From assembly GCA_901457705.2 (NCBI GenBank), contig LR590083.2, forward strand, positions 124,001 to 188,000: DNA of 64,000 nucleotides, written 5' to 3'. The notes beneath the pieces are model-generated. The model had not been told where the DNA came from. It did no database searches and saw nothing but the letters and a program-made list of their open reading frames with translations. Positions within the stretch are counted from its first letter, which is position 1, and every line of letters starts with the position of its first letter. This DNA is from Beijerinckiaceae bacterium RH AL1 (GTDB lineage: Bacteria > Pseudomonadota > Alphaproteobacteria > Rhizobiales > Beijerinckiaceae). Shown here one piece after another: positions 44,464 to 52,405 of this stretch. The translations under genes were made by a program, and so were the position numbers.

Positions 44464-44988
44464 TTACATGCGGTGGTGACGATGATGGCGACGGTGGCCC
44501 ATCGGACCGGGCTCGAGGCCGGCGAACACCAGGTGCAGCTCGCCGACGCCGGCGTTGAAGTTGGTGCCGGTCGAGGTGGTGGCCGAGATCGGCTGCAGGA
44601 CGAACGAGTTGCCGCCGCCGACGAGCGCGTTCAGGCCGCCACCGGTGCCGAGCGTCAGGCCGAAGCCGGGGCCGACGAACTCGCCGGCGAGGGCGCCGGG
44701 AGCCGGCGTGCCGAGCGCGGTCACGGCATAGGTGAGCACGGCCGAGTCCTGGTTGCCGATGTCGACGCCGAGGCGGTTGATCTTGCCGGTGTAGAGCTGC
44801 GCGGGGCCGCCGGCGGTGCGGAAGGTGCAGGCGACATCGCGGGACGACACGACCACCGCGCCGACACCGGGAGCGATGTTGCAGGTGAGGTCGCCGACCA
44901 CGTCGGCGCGAGCGGGCACCGCGGCGAAGCCGGCGGCGAGGGCGGCTGCGGCGACGGCGAGCCGGCCGAAGGTGAGGTTCAGGCGCAT
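44464..44988 (-). CDS. DUF992 family exported protein
   Basis: A 174-residue protein with a signal peptide (RLAVAAAALAAGFAAVPARA) and a mature domain opening VVGDLTCNIAPGVGAVVVSS with two cysteines (C-N-I and DVACTF), plus GKINRLGVDIG and a Gly-rich stretch; these fit DUF992, a rhizobial secreted family of unknown role. The C-terminus is His/Arg-rich (MGHRRHHRHHRM), which might bind metal. GGAG lies ten bases before the ATG. A strong terminator follows. It is divergent from the GtrA-like gene. Confidence 0.82.
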   Translation of the reverse strand: MRLNLTFGRLAVAAAALAAGFAAVPARADVVGDLTCNIAPGVGAVVVSSRDVACTFRTAGGPAQLYTGKINRLGVDIGNQDSAVLTYAVTALGTPAPGALAGEFVGPGFGLTLGTGGGLNALVGGGNSFVLQPISATTSTGTNFNAGVGELHLVFAGLEPGPMGHRRHHRHHRM

Positions 44989-45012
44989 GGTGTAACAGTC
45001 TCCTTGGAACGC

Positions 45013-45510
45013 ATGGCAAATCGCGTAAAAGCCACTGCCAAGCTCCCCTTCGCTACGACTTGCTGGCTTTTCGGTGGCAAACCCTTGGCAAATCTGCATT
45101 CCGCTCTTCGCGTGGCGCTGACGCATCACCCGCTTTTACGCCAATTGCGCTCGTTCGTCGGGGTCGGCCTCGTCTGCACCGCCCTGCATTACGTGATCCT
45201 CGTCGCCCTGGTTCAGCTGGCGCACGTCCCGCCGGTGCCGGCGGCGCTGACCGGCTTCTGCGTCGCGGGAATACTGTCCTACAGGCTCAATCGTCGCCAC
45301 ACCTTTGGCAGCGAGCGCCCTCACGGGGAAGCGGTCTGGCGCTTCGCGCTCGTCGCCGGCGTCGCCTTCGTGCTGACCTGGCTCTTCATGCGGCTCTTCG
45401 TCGAGATCCGGCACGCGCCCTACCTGCCGGCGCAGATGGTGACGACGGGTCTCGTCATGGCCTGGACGTTCGCCGCCAACCGGTTCTGGACCTTCCGCGG
45501 CGAGCGGTGA
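45013..45510 (+). CDS. GtrA-family membrane protein
   Basis: A protein of up to 165 residues with four predicted helices: VGVGLVCTALHYVILVALVQ, VPAALTGFCVAGILSYRLN, FALVAGVAFVLTWLFMRL and MVTTGLVMAWTFAANRFWTF. The ALHY, SYRLNRRHTF and NRFWTF motifs are typical of GtrA proteins, which flip lipid-linked sugars or assist cell-surface glycosylation. The start is unclear: ATG 45013 has GGAA four bases upstream; TTG 45085 and GTG 45112 would give more usual N-termini. It converges on the Cfa-like gene (13 bp between stops). Confidence 0.8.
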   Translation: MANRVKATAKLPFATTCWLFGGKPLANLHSALRVALTHHPLLRQLRSFVGVGLVCTALHYVILVALVQLAHVPPVPAALTGFCVAGILSYRLNRRHTFGSERPHGEAVWRFALVAGVAFVLTWLFMRLFVEIRHAPYLPAQMVTTGLVMAWTFAANRFWTFRGER

Positions 45511-45523
45511 GCCGCCGATCACA

Positions 45524-46753
45524 TCAGCGTGTGGGCTCGGGATGGCCGATCGTGTAGAGGCCGACGTCGAGGATGCCGGCGCGGAAGCCGCCCTCGCAGT
45601 AGGCGAGATAGTAGGTCCACAAACGCTGGAAGCGCTTGTCGAAGCCCATCGCCTCGATATGCGGCAGCGCGGCCTGAAAGCGGCGCGACCATTCGGCAAG
45701 CGTCTGCGCGTAGCTTTGGCCGAAGCTGAAGCGTGATTTCAGCGCCAGCCCGGCGGCCTCGGCCTGCTCGCGCATGATCGTCGGCGTCGGCAGCATCCCG
45801 CCGGGAAAGACGTAGCGCTGGATGAAGTCGACTTGGTCGCTGTAGCCGGCGTAGCGCGTCTCATCGAGCGTGATGACCTGCAGCACGGCGTGGCCGTCGG
45901 CGGCCAGCCGCTCGCGGATGGTCTTGAAGTAGGCCGGCCAGTAGGAGCGGCCGACGGCCTCCATCATCTCGATCGAGACGATGCGGTCGAACGTCCCCTT
46001 CACGTCGCGGTAGTCCTCGAGGCGAAGGTCGGCCTCGTGACCGCCCGCCGTCAGGCGCCGGCCGGCGTACTCGAGCTGCGAGGGCGAGAGCGTGACCCCG
46101 GTCACCTTGCAACCCGCCTCGAGGATGCGCTGGGCGAGACCGCCCCAGCCGCAGCCGATCTCCAGCACCCGCTTGCCCGGACGCAGCGCCAGGTCGGCGA
46201 GCACGCGATCCTGCTTCGAGGTCTGCGCCTCTTCCAGGCTTTGGTCGTCGCTGGTGTAGAGCGCCGAGGAATAGGTCATCCCAGAGTCGAGCCAGCGCTC
46301 GAAGAACGCGTTGCCGAGATCGTAGTGGGCGACGATGTTGCGACGGCTGCCGGCGCGCGTGTTGGTGCGGCGCAGATGGATCAGGCGGTTCAACGCGTGG
46401 ACCGGCGCGAAGCCGGCGATCCGCGCCAGGACGGCCTCGTTGCGCACGAAGAGCTCGACGACCTTGGCGACGTCGGGGCTCGAGCAGTCGCCGTCGATGT
46501 AGGCTTCGGCAAAGCCCATGTCGCCGCGCAGCAGCGTGCGCCAGAGCATGCGCCAGCGATGGATCTCGAGCACGGCCTGGGGGCCGTCGGCCTCGGCCGC
46601 ATAATGCGCCTCGCTGCCATCGGGCAGTCGGATCGTCAGGCTGCCGCAGGCGAGATTTGCAAGGATCCGCTCGACGAGCTTGACCTGCAGCGAGCCTCGT
46701 CGCCGGCGCGGCGGCCGGACGGAAGCTTCGGCGGCTTTCTCGGCAAGCAACAT
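45524..46753 (-). CDS. Cyclopropane-fatty-acid synthase family methyltransferase (UfaM/Cfa-like)
   Basis: A 409-residue SAM enzyme acting on double bonds of membrane phospholipid acyl chains. The SAM motif VLEIGCGWGG is at 196-205, preceded by NIVAHYDLGNAFFERWLD and MTYSSALYTSDDQSLEEAQ and followed by FDRIVSIEMMEAVG, all Cfa signatures. It could make cyclopropane or methyl-branched acids. Its ATG overlaps the DUF1365 stop as ATGA, making it the last gene of a three-gene operon (flavin oxidoreductase, DUF1365, this gene). That grouping matches, from memory, the furan-fatty-acid genes of Rhodobacter, where UfaM is a Cfa relative. Confidence 0.88.
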   Translation of the reverse strand: MLLAEKAAEASVRPPRRRRGSLQVKLVERILANLACGSLTIRLPDGSEAHYAAEADGPQAVLEIHRWRMLWRTLLRGDMGFAEAYIDGDCSSPDVAKVVELFVRNEAVLARIAGFAPVHALNRLIHLRRTNTRAGSRRNIVAHYDLGNAFFERWLDSGMTYSSALYTSDDQSLEEAQTSKQDRVLADLALRPGKRVLEIGCGWGGLAQRILEAGCKVTGVTLSPSQLEYAGRRLTAGGHEADLRLEDYRDVKGTFDRIVSIEMMEAVGRSYWPAYFKTIRERLAADGHAVLQVITLDETRYAGYSDQVDFIQRYVFPGGMLPTPTIMREQAEAAGLALKSRFSFGQSYAQTLAEWSRRFQAALPHIEAMGFDKRFQRLWTYYLAYCEGGFRAGILDVGLYTIGHPEPTR

Positions 46754-47535
46754 CAGACCTCTCGACGCACGATCGTGGCGGCATGCTCCGGCGGAGCAGG
46801 GCGCGCGCGCAGTCCCACCCCCTTCAGCCAAAGCTTAAGCGCCTCGATATGGATGCCGGCGACTACGGCAAAGCTCAAGAGGGGATGCGCGAGGAAGCTG
46901 CGGAAGAGTGCCGCATCGCTCAGCTCGCGCCGCGCGCCGGCAAACGAGGCGGCGATGATCCGCTGCCCCTCGCGGATGCCGTCGACCGCGATGGCGACGC
47001 GCGCATCCGGCGGCTCGACGCGAAACGCGTAGCGCATGTCCATGTCGAGGAAGGGCGAGACGTAGAATACCTTGTCGCAGGCCTGCTGGACGACGCCGGT
47101 CGCGCCGTCCGCGACGGGGATCACGTAGGTGTGGCGCTGGCCGAAGGTGTTGTTGACCTCGTAGAGGATCGCCGCCAAGGCGCTGTCGCGGCGATGGCAG
47201 AAGTAGACGCTGAGCGGGTTGAAGGCGTAGCCGAGGATGCGCGGCAGAGACAGCAGCGCGATCGCGCCGCCGTCGATAGCGATGCCGGCCTCGGCGAGCC
47301 GCGCCTCGACCATGCCGCGAAGCGTCGCGCCGGCGCGCGCATCCTTCGGCAGGTGGTCTCGGTCGTGGAAGGCGAACAGGTTCGCGGCGTTGCGCGAGAA
47401 CAACCTGAGCTTGCCGTGCAGCGCATCGAGCTCGTCGAGATCGAGCAGCGCCATCGTCATGCGGTACCGCAGCGCGTGCGGCTTTGGGCCGAAGCGACGA
47501 TGGTGCACGAGGCCGGTGTAGAGTGCCGATCTCAC
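46753..47535 (-). CDS. DUF1365 family protein (UfaO-like context)
   Basis: A 260-residue protein with the DUF1365 signatures LYTGLVHHRRFGPKPHALRY at the N-terminus, LPRILGYAFNPLSVYFCHRR in the middle, and KVFYVSPFLDMDMRYAFRV. Members sit beside Cfa and flavin-oxidase genes in many bacteria. In Rhodobacter sphaeroides a relative is, from memory, needed for making furan fatty acids. The start codon overlaps the flavin oxidoreductase stop by four bases, and its own stop overlaps the Cfa-like start. The exact reaction cannot be told from sequence. Confidence 0.85.
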   Translation of the reverse strand: MRSALYTGLVHHRRFGPKPHALRYRMTMALLDLDELDALHGKLRLFSRNAANLFAFHDRDHLPKDARAGATLRGMVEARLAEAGIAIDGGAIALLSLPRILGYAFNPLSVYFCHRRDSALAAILYEVNNTFGQRHTYVIPVADGATGVVQQACDKVFYVSPFLDMDMRYAFRVEPPDARVAIAVDGIREGQRIIAASFAGARRELSDAALFRSFLAHPLLSFAVVAGIHIEALKLWLKGVGLRARPAPPEHAATIVRREV

Positions 47536-48854
47536 GCGGCGAGCTCCTGGACCGGCGGCGTGATCCGGCTCGATTCGCCGTCGACCTGCCAGGGCCGGCG
47601 CACGCCGCCGAGGGCCTCCGCGACCGCGAGGCCGGCCTGCAGCCCGTCCTCATGGAAGCCGGCGCCGAAATGCGCGCCGGCGAACCAGACGTTGCCCCGG
47701 CCCTGGAGCGACCAAAGGCGGCGCTGCGCGGCGAGCGCGCCGAGATCGAAGATCGGGTGCTCGTAGGTCGTTTCGTAGACGACGTCGCGCGGCGTCCGCG
47801 TCGGGTTCAGCGTGACGAAATGGTCGGCGCCGGCGAGCGACTGCAGGCGGTTCATCCAGTAGGTGACGCAGAGCGCCTCGGCGTCGCCGCCGCGGCGGCC
47901 GAGGAAGTTCCAGCTCGACCAGACCTTGCGTCGCTTCGGCATCAGCGTGGCGTCCCGGTGCAGGACGGCACGGTTGCGGCTGTAGCGGAAGGCGCCGAGC
48001 AGCTCCCGCTCGCTCGCGCTGGGTTCGTCGAGCAGCGCAAGCGCGGTGTCGGCATGGGTCGCCAGCACGACATGATCGTGCCGGGCCGTCGCGCCGTCGG
48101 CCGCGCGCAGCGTCACGCCGAGCGCATCGCGCGCGACGCCGACGACGCGCACGCCGCGCCGGACGCGGTCCTCGAAGGGCACCGCGAGGGCCGGGATGTA
48201 GGTGGAGGAGCCGCCGGTCACGGCGCGCCAGATCGGGCGCCCCGTCACCTTGAGCAGGCCGTGGTTCTCGCAAAAGCGCACGAAGCTCGTCGCCGGAAAG
48301 TCGAGCAGGGTCGCGCGCGGCGCCGACCAGATCGCCGCGGCCATCGGCAGCAGGTGGTCGTCGCGGAAGGCACGGCCGTAGCGGTCGCGATCGAGGTAGT
48401 CCCCGAGGCTCATGCCATCCAGGCTCGCGAGCTGGCGCGGCGCCTCGCGGTAGAACCGGAGAAGGTCGCGCAGCATGCGCAGAAAGCGCGGGTTCAAGAG
48501 GTTGGTGCGCTGGGCGAAGAGGGTCGAGAGGTTGTTGCCCCCGTACTCGAGTCGGCCGTCGTCGAGCGAGACGGAGAACGACATCTCCGAGGCCTGCGTC
48601 CCGATCTTGAGGTGCGCGAACAGCGCGACGAGGTTCGGGTAGGTGTCCTCGTTGAAGACGATGAAGCCGGTGTCGACCGGCACCCGGCCCGCGGACGTGG
48701 GCACGTCGACGGTGTTGGTATGGCCGCCGAGCCGGGTCTCGCGCTCGTAGAGCGTCACCCGATGGCGTTGGGACAGCAGCCACGCGCAGGCCAGTCCCGC
48801 GATGCCCGATCCCACCACCGCGACATCGAGCCGCTCGCCTCGATCGACACTCAT
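47532..48854 (-). CDS. FAD-dependent amine-oxidase-like oxidoreductase (UfaD-like context)
   Basis: A 440-residue flavoprotein. The dinucleotide-binding motif VAVVGSGIAGLACAWLL (11-27) is followed by ETRLGGHTNTVDV, and a C-terminal FAD segment is GNVWFAGAHFGAGFHEDGLQ. This is the family often annotated as cyclopropane-fatty-acid-associated flavin amine oxidase. In Rhodobacter a relative desaturates methyl-branched acyl chains during furan-fatty-acid synthesis (recalled, not checked). It is first in the leftward operon with DUF1365 and Cfa-like genes, and its ATG lies a few bases inside one arm of a perfect inverted repeat shared with the divergent operon. Confidence 0.85.
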   Translation of the reverse strand: MSVDRGERLDVAVVGSGIAGLACAWLLSQRHRVTLYERETRLGGHTNTVDVPTSAGRVPVDTGFIVFNEDTYPNLVALFAHLKIGTQASEMSFSVSLDDGRLEYGGNNLSTLFAQRTNLLNPRFLRMLRDLLRFYREAPRQLASLDGMSLGDYLDRDRYGRAFRDDHLLPMAAAIWSAPRATLLDFPATSFVRFCENHGLLKVTGRPIWRAVTGGSSTYIPALAVPFEDRVRRGVRVVGVARDALGVTLRAADGATARHDHVVLATHADTALALLDEPSASERELLGAFRYSRNRAVLHRDATLMPKRRKVWSSWNFLGRRGGDAEALCVTYWMNRLQSLAGADHFVTLNPTRTPRDVVYETTYEHPIFDLGALAAQRRLWSLQGRGNVWFAGAHFGAGFHEDGLQAGLAVAEALGGVRRPWQVDGESSRITPPVQELAA

Positions 48855-48858
48855 ACCG

Positions 48859-48916
48859 GCCCGTATATCTCTCTTTGTCCCGTGCGCCGCGCCGCGAAAT
48901 CAGACTATATACGGGC
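48859..48916. promoter_or_regulatory. Mirror-image inverted repeat in the divergent lipid-locus promoter
   Basis: GCCCGTATAT (48859-48868) and ATATACGGGC (48907-48916) are perfect 10-bp inverted arms 38 bp apart, between the two divergent operons. On each strand the gene-proximal element reads ATATACGGGC. They could be paired operators or matched core promoter elements read by one alternative sigma factor; no standard -35/-10 pair was seen for either direction. Confidence 0.5.
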
Positions 48917-48963
48917 GATAAGGCCGTTCGGGTGCGGCGCAGTGCCCGGTTTTTGCGAGCGCG

Positions 48964-49884
48964 ATGCCGCGCGACGGGCGATGCGGTGGGGTGTGGACAT
49001 CGATGGCATGGCCAAGGCTCGGCAAGATTGGGCCGCTCAACGGGGTTGCCCTCGTCAATGCCATCGCGTTCGGCCGTGACGTCGAGGTCACGCCGGACGT
49101 CCGGTTTTCCGAGGGCCGGCGCGGGCTGCTCGACGTCTACGCGCCGCGCAATGCCGCGGAAGCGCCGATGGTGGTCTTCTTCTACGGCGGCGGCTGGGAG
49201 GCCGGGCGCCGGGCGGACTACCGCTTCGCCGCCATGGCGCTTGCAAGGCGCGGGATCGTCACGGTGGTGCCGGACTACCGGCTCTACCCCGACGTGCGGT
49301 TTCCGGATTTCATCGCCGACGGCGCCAAGGCCGTGCGCTGGGCGCGGCGCAACGCCACGGAGTTTGGCGCCGATCCCGGCCTGATCTTTCTCGTCGGGCA
49401 TTCGGCGGGCGCGTATATCGCGGCCATGCTCGCCCTCGACAAGTCGCGGCTCGACCCCGCCAGCCAGCAGGCGCTCGCCGGCATGGTCGGCCTCGCCGGC
49501 CCCTACGATTTCCTGCCGCTGCAGAGCGACGTGCTGAAGCGCATCTTCGCGCCGGCCGGCGGCGACCTACGATCGAGCCAGCCGATCAGCTACGCGCGCG
49601 GCGATGCGGTTCCGATGCTGCTCGTCACGGGGCTGCGCGACGGCACCGTGAAGCCGGAGAACAGCCGCCGGCTCGCCGCCCGCGTCCGCGCGATGGGCGG
49701 CCGGGCCGAGACGCGGTTCTACAAGCACGTCGATCATACGATGGTGCTTGGGGCCTTCAGCCCGCTGCTCCGCCTCGTCGCGCCGAGCCTGCGCGACACG
49801 CTGGCCTTCATCGGCAAGCGCTCGGACATCGTGCGGCCGCGGCCCGGCTCGCCGCGCTACTTCCAGCCGAGCCGCCTTGCATGA
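48964..49884 (+). CDS. Alpha/beta hydrolase (HSL/esterase-like)
   Basis: A hydrolase of up to 306 residues with the oxyanion loop VVFFYGGGWEAGRRADYRFA, the nucleophile elbow GHSAGAY, the aspartate region LLVTGLRDGTVKPENS and the histidine KHVDHTMVLG, all matching the hormone-sensitive-lipase/esterase group. No signal peptide. The ATG at 48964 and another at 49003 are both possible. It is the first gene of the rightward arm of the lipid locus, and its stop overlaps the DUF1295 start as ATGA. A role in freeing or trimming modified lipids is inference. Confidence 0.87.
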   Translation: MPRDGRCGGVWTSMAWPRLGKIGPLNGVALVNAIAFGRDVEVTPDVRFSEGRRGLLDVYAPRNAAEAPMVVFFYGGGWEAGRRADYRFAAMALARRGIVTVVPDYRLYPDVRFPDFIADGAKAVRWARRNATEFGADPGLIFLVGHSAGAYIAAMLALDKSRLDPASQQALAGMVGLAGPYDFLPLQSDVLKRIFAPAGGDLRSSQPISYARGDAVPMLLVTGLRDGTVKPENSRRLAARVRAMGGRAETRFYKHVDHTMVLGAFSPLLRLVAPSLRDTLAFIGKRSDIVRPRPGSPRYFQPSRLA

Positions 49885-50708
49885 CGATCACGTCCATTGC
49901 GATCACAGCGCTTGTCCTGTCGGCGCTGATGGCGCTTGCCTGGCTGCTCCAGGCGCGCACCCGCAACTCTGGCTGGGCCGACGTCGTCTGGTCCTACGAG
50001 ATGGGGGTCGGCGGCGTGTTCCTGGCGCTGGTGCCGTGGGGCCATAGCCTCAGCCACGGCTGGGAGCCCCCGTCGGCGCGGCAATGGCTCGTCGCCATCC
50101 TCGTCGCCCTGTGGTCGGTGCGGCTCGGGACGCACATCCTGCTGCGGACGCTGCGCGCCACCAGCGAGGACCCGCGCTATGCCGAGCTGCGGCAGCAGTG
50201 GAAGGACGATTTCCAGCCGCGGCTGTTCTGGTTCCTGCAGGTGCAGGCGCTCGCCGCCTTCGTCCTGGTGCTTTCCGTGGGCATCGCCGCGCACAATCCG
50301 GCGCCGGGGATCACGCTCACCGACGTGCTCGGCGCGCTCGTGCTGCTCGGCGCGATATTCGGCGAGGGCGCCGCCGACCAGCAGCTCAAGCAGTTCGCCG
50401 CCGACAAGGCCAACAAGGGGCGGATCTGCGACATAGGCCTGTGGGGCTGGTCGCGGCATCCCAACTACTTCTTCGAGTGGCTGGGCTGGCTCGCCTACCC
50501 GATCATCGCGACCAACATTCATGGCTATCCGTGGGGCTTCCTGTCCCTCTCGGGGCCGATCTTCATGTTCGTGCTCCTGCGGTACGTCTCCGGCGTGCCG
50601 CCCTTGGAGCAGCACATGCTGCGCAAGCACGGCGGCAACTTCGCCGCCTATCAGGAGCGGGTCGGGGCCTTCTTCCCCAGCCCGCCGAAGGCGGACGAGC
50701 CGAGATGA
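49881..50708 (+). CDS. DUF1295 family membrane protein (steroid 5-alpha-reductase-like)
   Basis: A 275-residue integral membrane protein with about six helices and the C-terminal reductase-like signature GLWGWSRHPNYFFEWLGW and ISGVPPLEQHML-type end (here VSGVPPLEQHMLRKHGGNFA). The family is related to steroid 5-alpha reductases and isoprenylcysteine methyltransferases, so it probably acts on a lipid double bond or carries a membrane methyl-transfer fold. It is coupled by four-base overlaps to the hydrolase before and the Cfa-like gene after it, which argues for a shared lipid-modifying pathway. Confidence 0.88.
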   Translation: MTITSIAITALVLSALMALAWLLQARTRNSGWADVVWSYEMGVGGVFLALVPWGHSLSHGWEPPSARQWLVAILVALWSVRLGTHILLRTLRATSEDPRYAELRQQWKDDFQPRLFWFLQVQALAAFVLVLSVGIAAHNPAPGITLTDVLGALVLLGAIFGEGAADQQLKQFAADKANKGRICDIGLWGWSRHPNYFFEWLGWLAYPIIATNIHGYPWGFLSLSGPIFMFVLLRYVSGVPPLEQHMLRKHGGNFAAYQERVGAFFPSPPKADEPR

Positions 50709-51733
50709 GCCTGATCCCTGTCGCGATCGGCGCCGTCGAGCGGCTGCGCCTGCCCGACGCCGTGACCCGCGCCGGCATCGGTGCGCTGGTCGGCCGGACG
50801 CGACGCCGGCTCGCTGTGCCGGATCCGGCTTTCGAGCAGGCCTTCGCCGCCGGCATGGACGCCTATCCCATCGCCGAGCACACGGACGCCGCCAACACGC
50901 AGCACTACGAGGTGCCGGAGGCGTTCTTCCGCCTTTGCCTCGGGCCGCGCCGGAAGTACTCCTGCTGCTACTATGACTCGCCGGCCAGCACGCTCGCCCA
51001 GGCCGAGGAGAGGGCGCTGGCGCTTACCTGCACGCATGCGGACGTCGCCGACGGCCAGCGCATCCTCGAGCTCGGCTGCGGCTGGGGCTCGCTCTCGCTC
51101 TGGATGGCCGAGCGCTATCCGGCGGCGTCGATCACGGCCGTGTCGAACTCGCAGAGCCAGCGCGCCTTCATCGAAGGCGAGGCGAGGCGGCGCGGGCTCG
51201 CGAACCTCACCATCGTCACCGCCGACATGAACGCCTTCGAGCCCTCAAGCAGGGACTTCGATCGCATCGTCTCGGTCGAGATGTTCGAGCACATGGCCAA
51301 CTGGCGCGCGCTTCTCGCCCGCATCCGGGGCTGGCTGGCGCCCGACGGGAGGCTCTTCGTTCACGTCTTCACCCACGCGCACGCGCCCTACCGTTTCGAT
51401 CGTGCGGACAAGTCGGACTGGATCGCTCAGCACTTCTTCACCGGCGGCATCATGCCGAGCCGCGGCCTGATCGGCCGCTTCGAGGACCTCTTCGCCGTCG
51501 AGGAGACCTGGGACTGGAACGGCACCCACTACGCCCGCACGGCGCGTGACTGGCTGGCCAACTGCGACGCCAACACGCCCGAGGTCTTGCGCGTGCTCGA
51601 GGGCATGTATGGGCGCGCGGCGCCCCTGTGGCTGCGGCGCTGGCGGCTCTTCTATCTCGCCACCGAGGGCCTGTTCGGCCACGCCGGCGGCGAGGCCTGG
51701 GGCGTGACGCACTACCGGCTCAGGCCGGCTTGA
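50705..51733 (+). CDS. Second Cfa-like SAM methyltransferase
   Basis: A 342-residue methyltransferase of the cyclopropane-fatty-acid/coclaurine N-methyltransferase-like branch. Signatures: HYEVPEAFFRLCLGPRRKYS, CCYYDSPASTLAQAEERAL, SAM motif ILELGCGWGSLSLWMAERYP (120-139) and FDRIVSVEMFEHMANWRALL. It is clearly distinct from the other Cfa-like protein encoded at 45524-46753, with a shorter N-terminus and different active-site loop (SCCYY against TYSSALY). ATGA overlap with the DUF1295 gene. It may methylate a different lipid or a different position of the same one. Confidence 0.88.
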   Translation: MSLIPVAIGAVERLRLPDAVTRAGIGALVGRTRRRLAVPDPAFEQAFAAGMDAYPIAEHTDAANTQHYEVPEAFFRLCLGPRRKYSCCYYDSPASTLAQAEERALALTCTHADVADGQRILELGCGWGSLSLWMAERYPAASITAVSNSQSQRAFIEGEARRRGLANLTIVTADMNAFEPSSRDFDRIVSVEMFEHMANWRALLARIRGWLAPDGRLFVHVFTHAHAPYRFDRADKSDWIAQHFFTGGIMPSRGLIGRFEDLFAVEETWDWNGTHYARTARDWLANCDANTPEVLRVLEGMYGRAAPLWLRRWRLFYLATEGLFGHAGGEAWGVTHYRLRPA

Positions 51734-51734
51734 G

Positions 51735-52306
51735 GTGGCCGCGCTCGCCGGCGCCAGAACCATCTTCGCCCGCTCGCGTGCCTGGGGCGCGGCCTATGTC
51801 GCCAACCGCGATCCCTTGGCCGCAGCGTCCAACGCCGGCGCCTTTCTCGTGTGGGGCAGCCAGCCGCTCTATCCCGCTACGTCTGGGCCGTGGTCGGACG
51901 CGACGCGTGGCCGGCGTTGCTCACCTGGCTCTCGACGCCGCTGTTCGTCGCCGCGCCGCTCGTGGCACGGCAGACGTCGCTCGGCGGCCGCACCTTGTTC
52001 TGGGCGGCCGGCGTCGCCAATACGCTGCTCTCGGCCAAGGCCTTCGGGCCCGGCACGTCGGTCGGCTGGTTCCTGCTGCCCTGCTTCGTGATCGCGCTCG
52101 GCTTCTTCCGCTTGAGCGAAGCTTGGGTCGCGGCCGGGCTCGTGGTGATGACGGGGGCGGCGGCGCTCGCGGTGCCGCACCTCGGTGCGCCGCTCGTCGC
52201 CTACGCGGCGCCGCAGATGACGTCGCTCAGCCGCCTCAACCTGTGGAGCGTCGGAGTGCTCACGCTCTATCTCGTATGGAGTGCCTGGCGGGCGCACCGC
52301 GCCTGA
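51735..52306 (+). pseudogene. Small polytopic membrane protein, interrupted by one frameshift
   Basis: I do not recognise the family. The first frame starts at GTG 51735, one base after the Cfa-like stop, and reads to FLVWGSQPLYP; the rest (RYVWAVVGRDAWPALLTWLS onwards, with hydrophobic stretches LFWAAGVANTLLSAKAFG, WFLLPCFVIALGFFRL, AAGLVVMTGAAALAV and SVGVLTLYLVWSAW) is in another frame ending at 52306. Adding one C to the CCC at 51873-51875 would restore a protein of about 190 residues with five helices. Position suggests it belongs to the lipid-modification operon. Confidence 0.65.
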
Positions 52307-52405
52307 CGCGCGCGACGCGGGACGCTGCCATGACGCGCCCGACCCTGCCGACTCGCCGCCGCTCCGCTATGTTGCGCCGCCATAGCTCCGCGAAAGACAT
52401 TTCCG

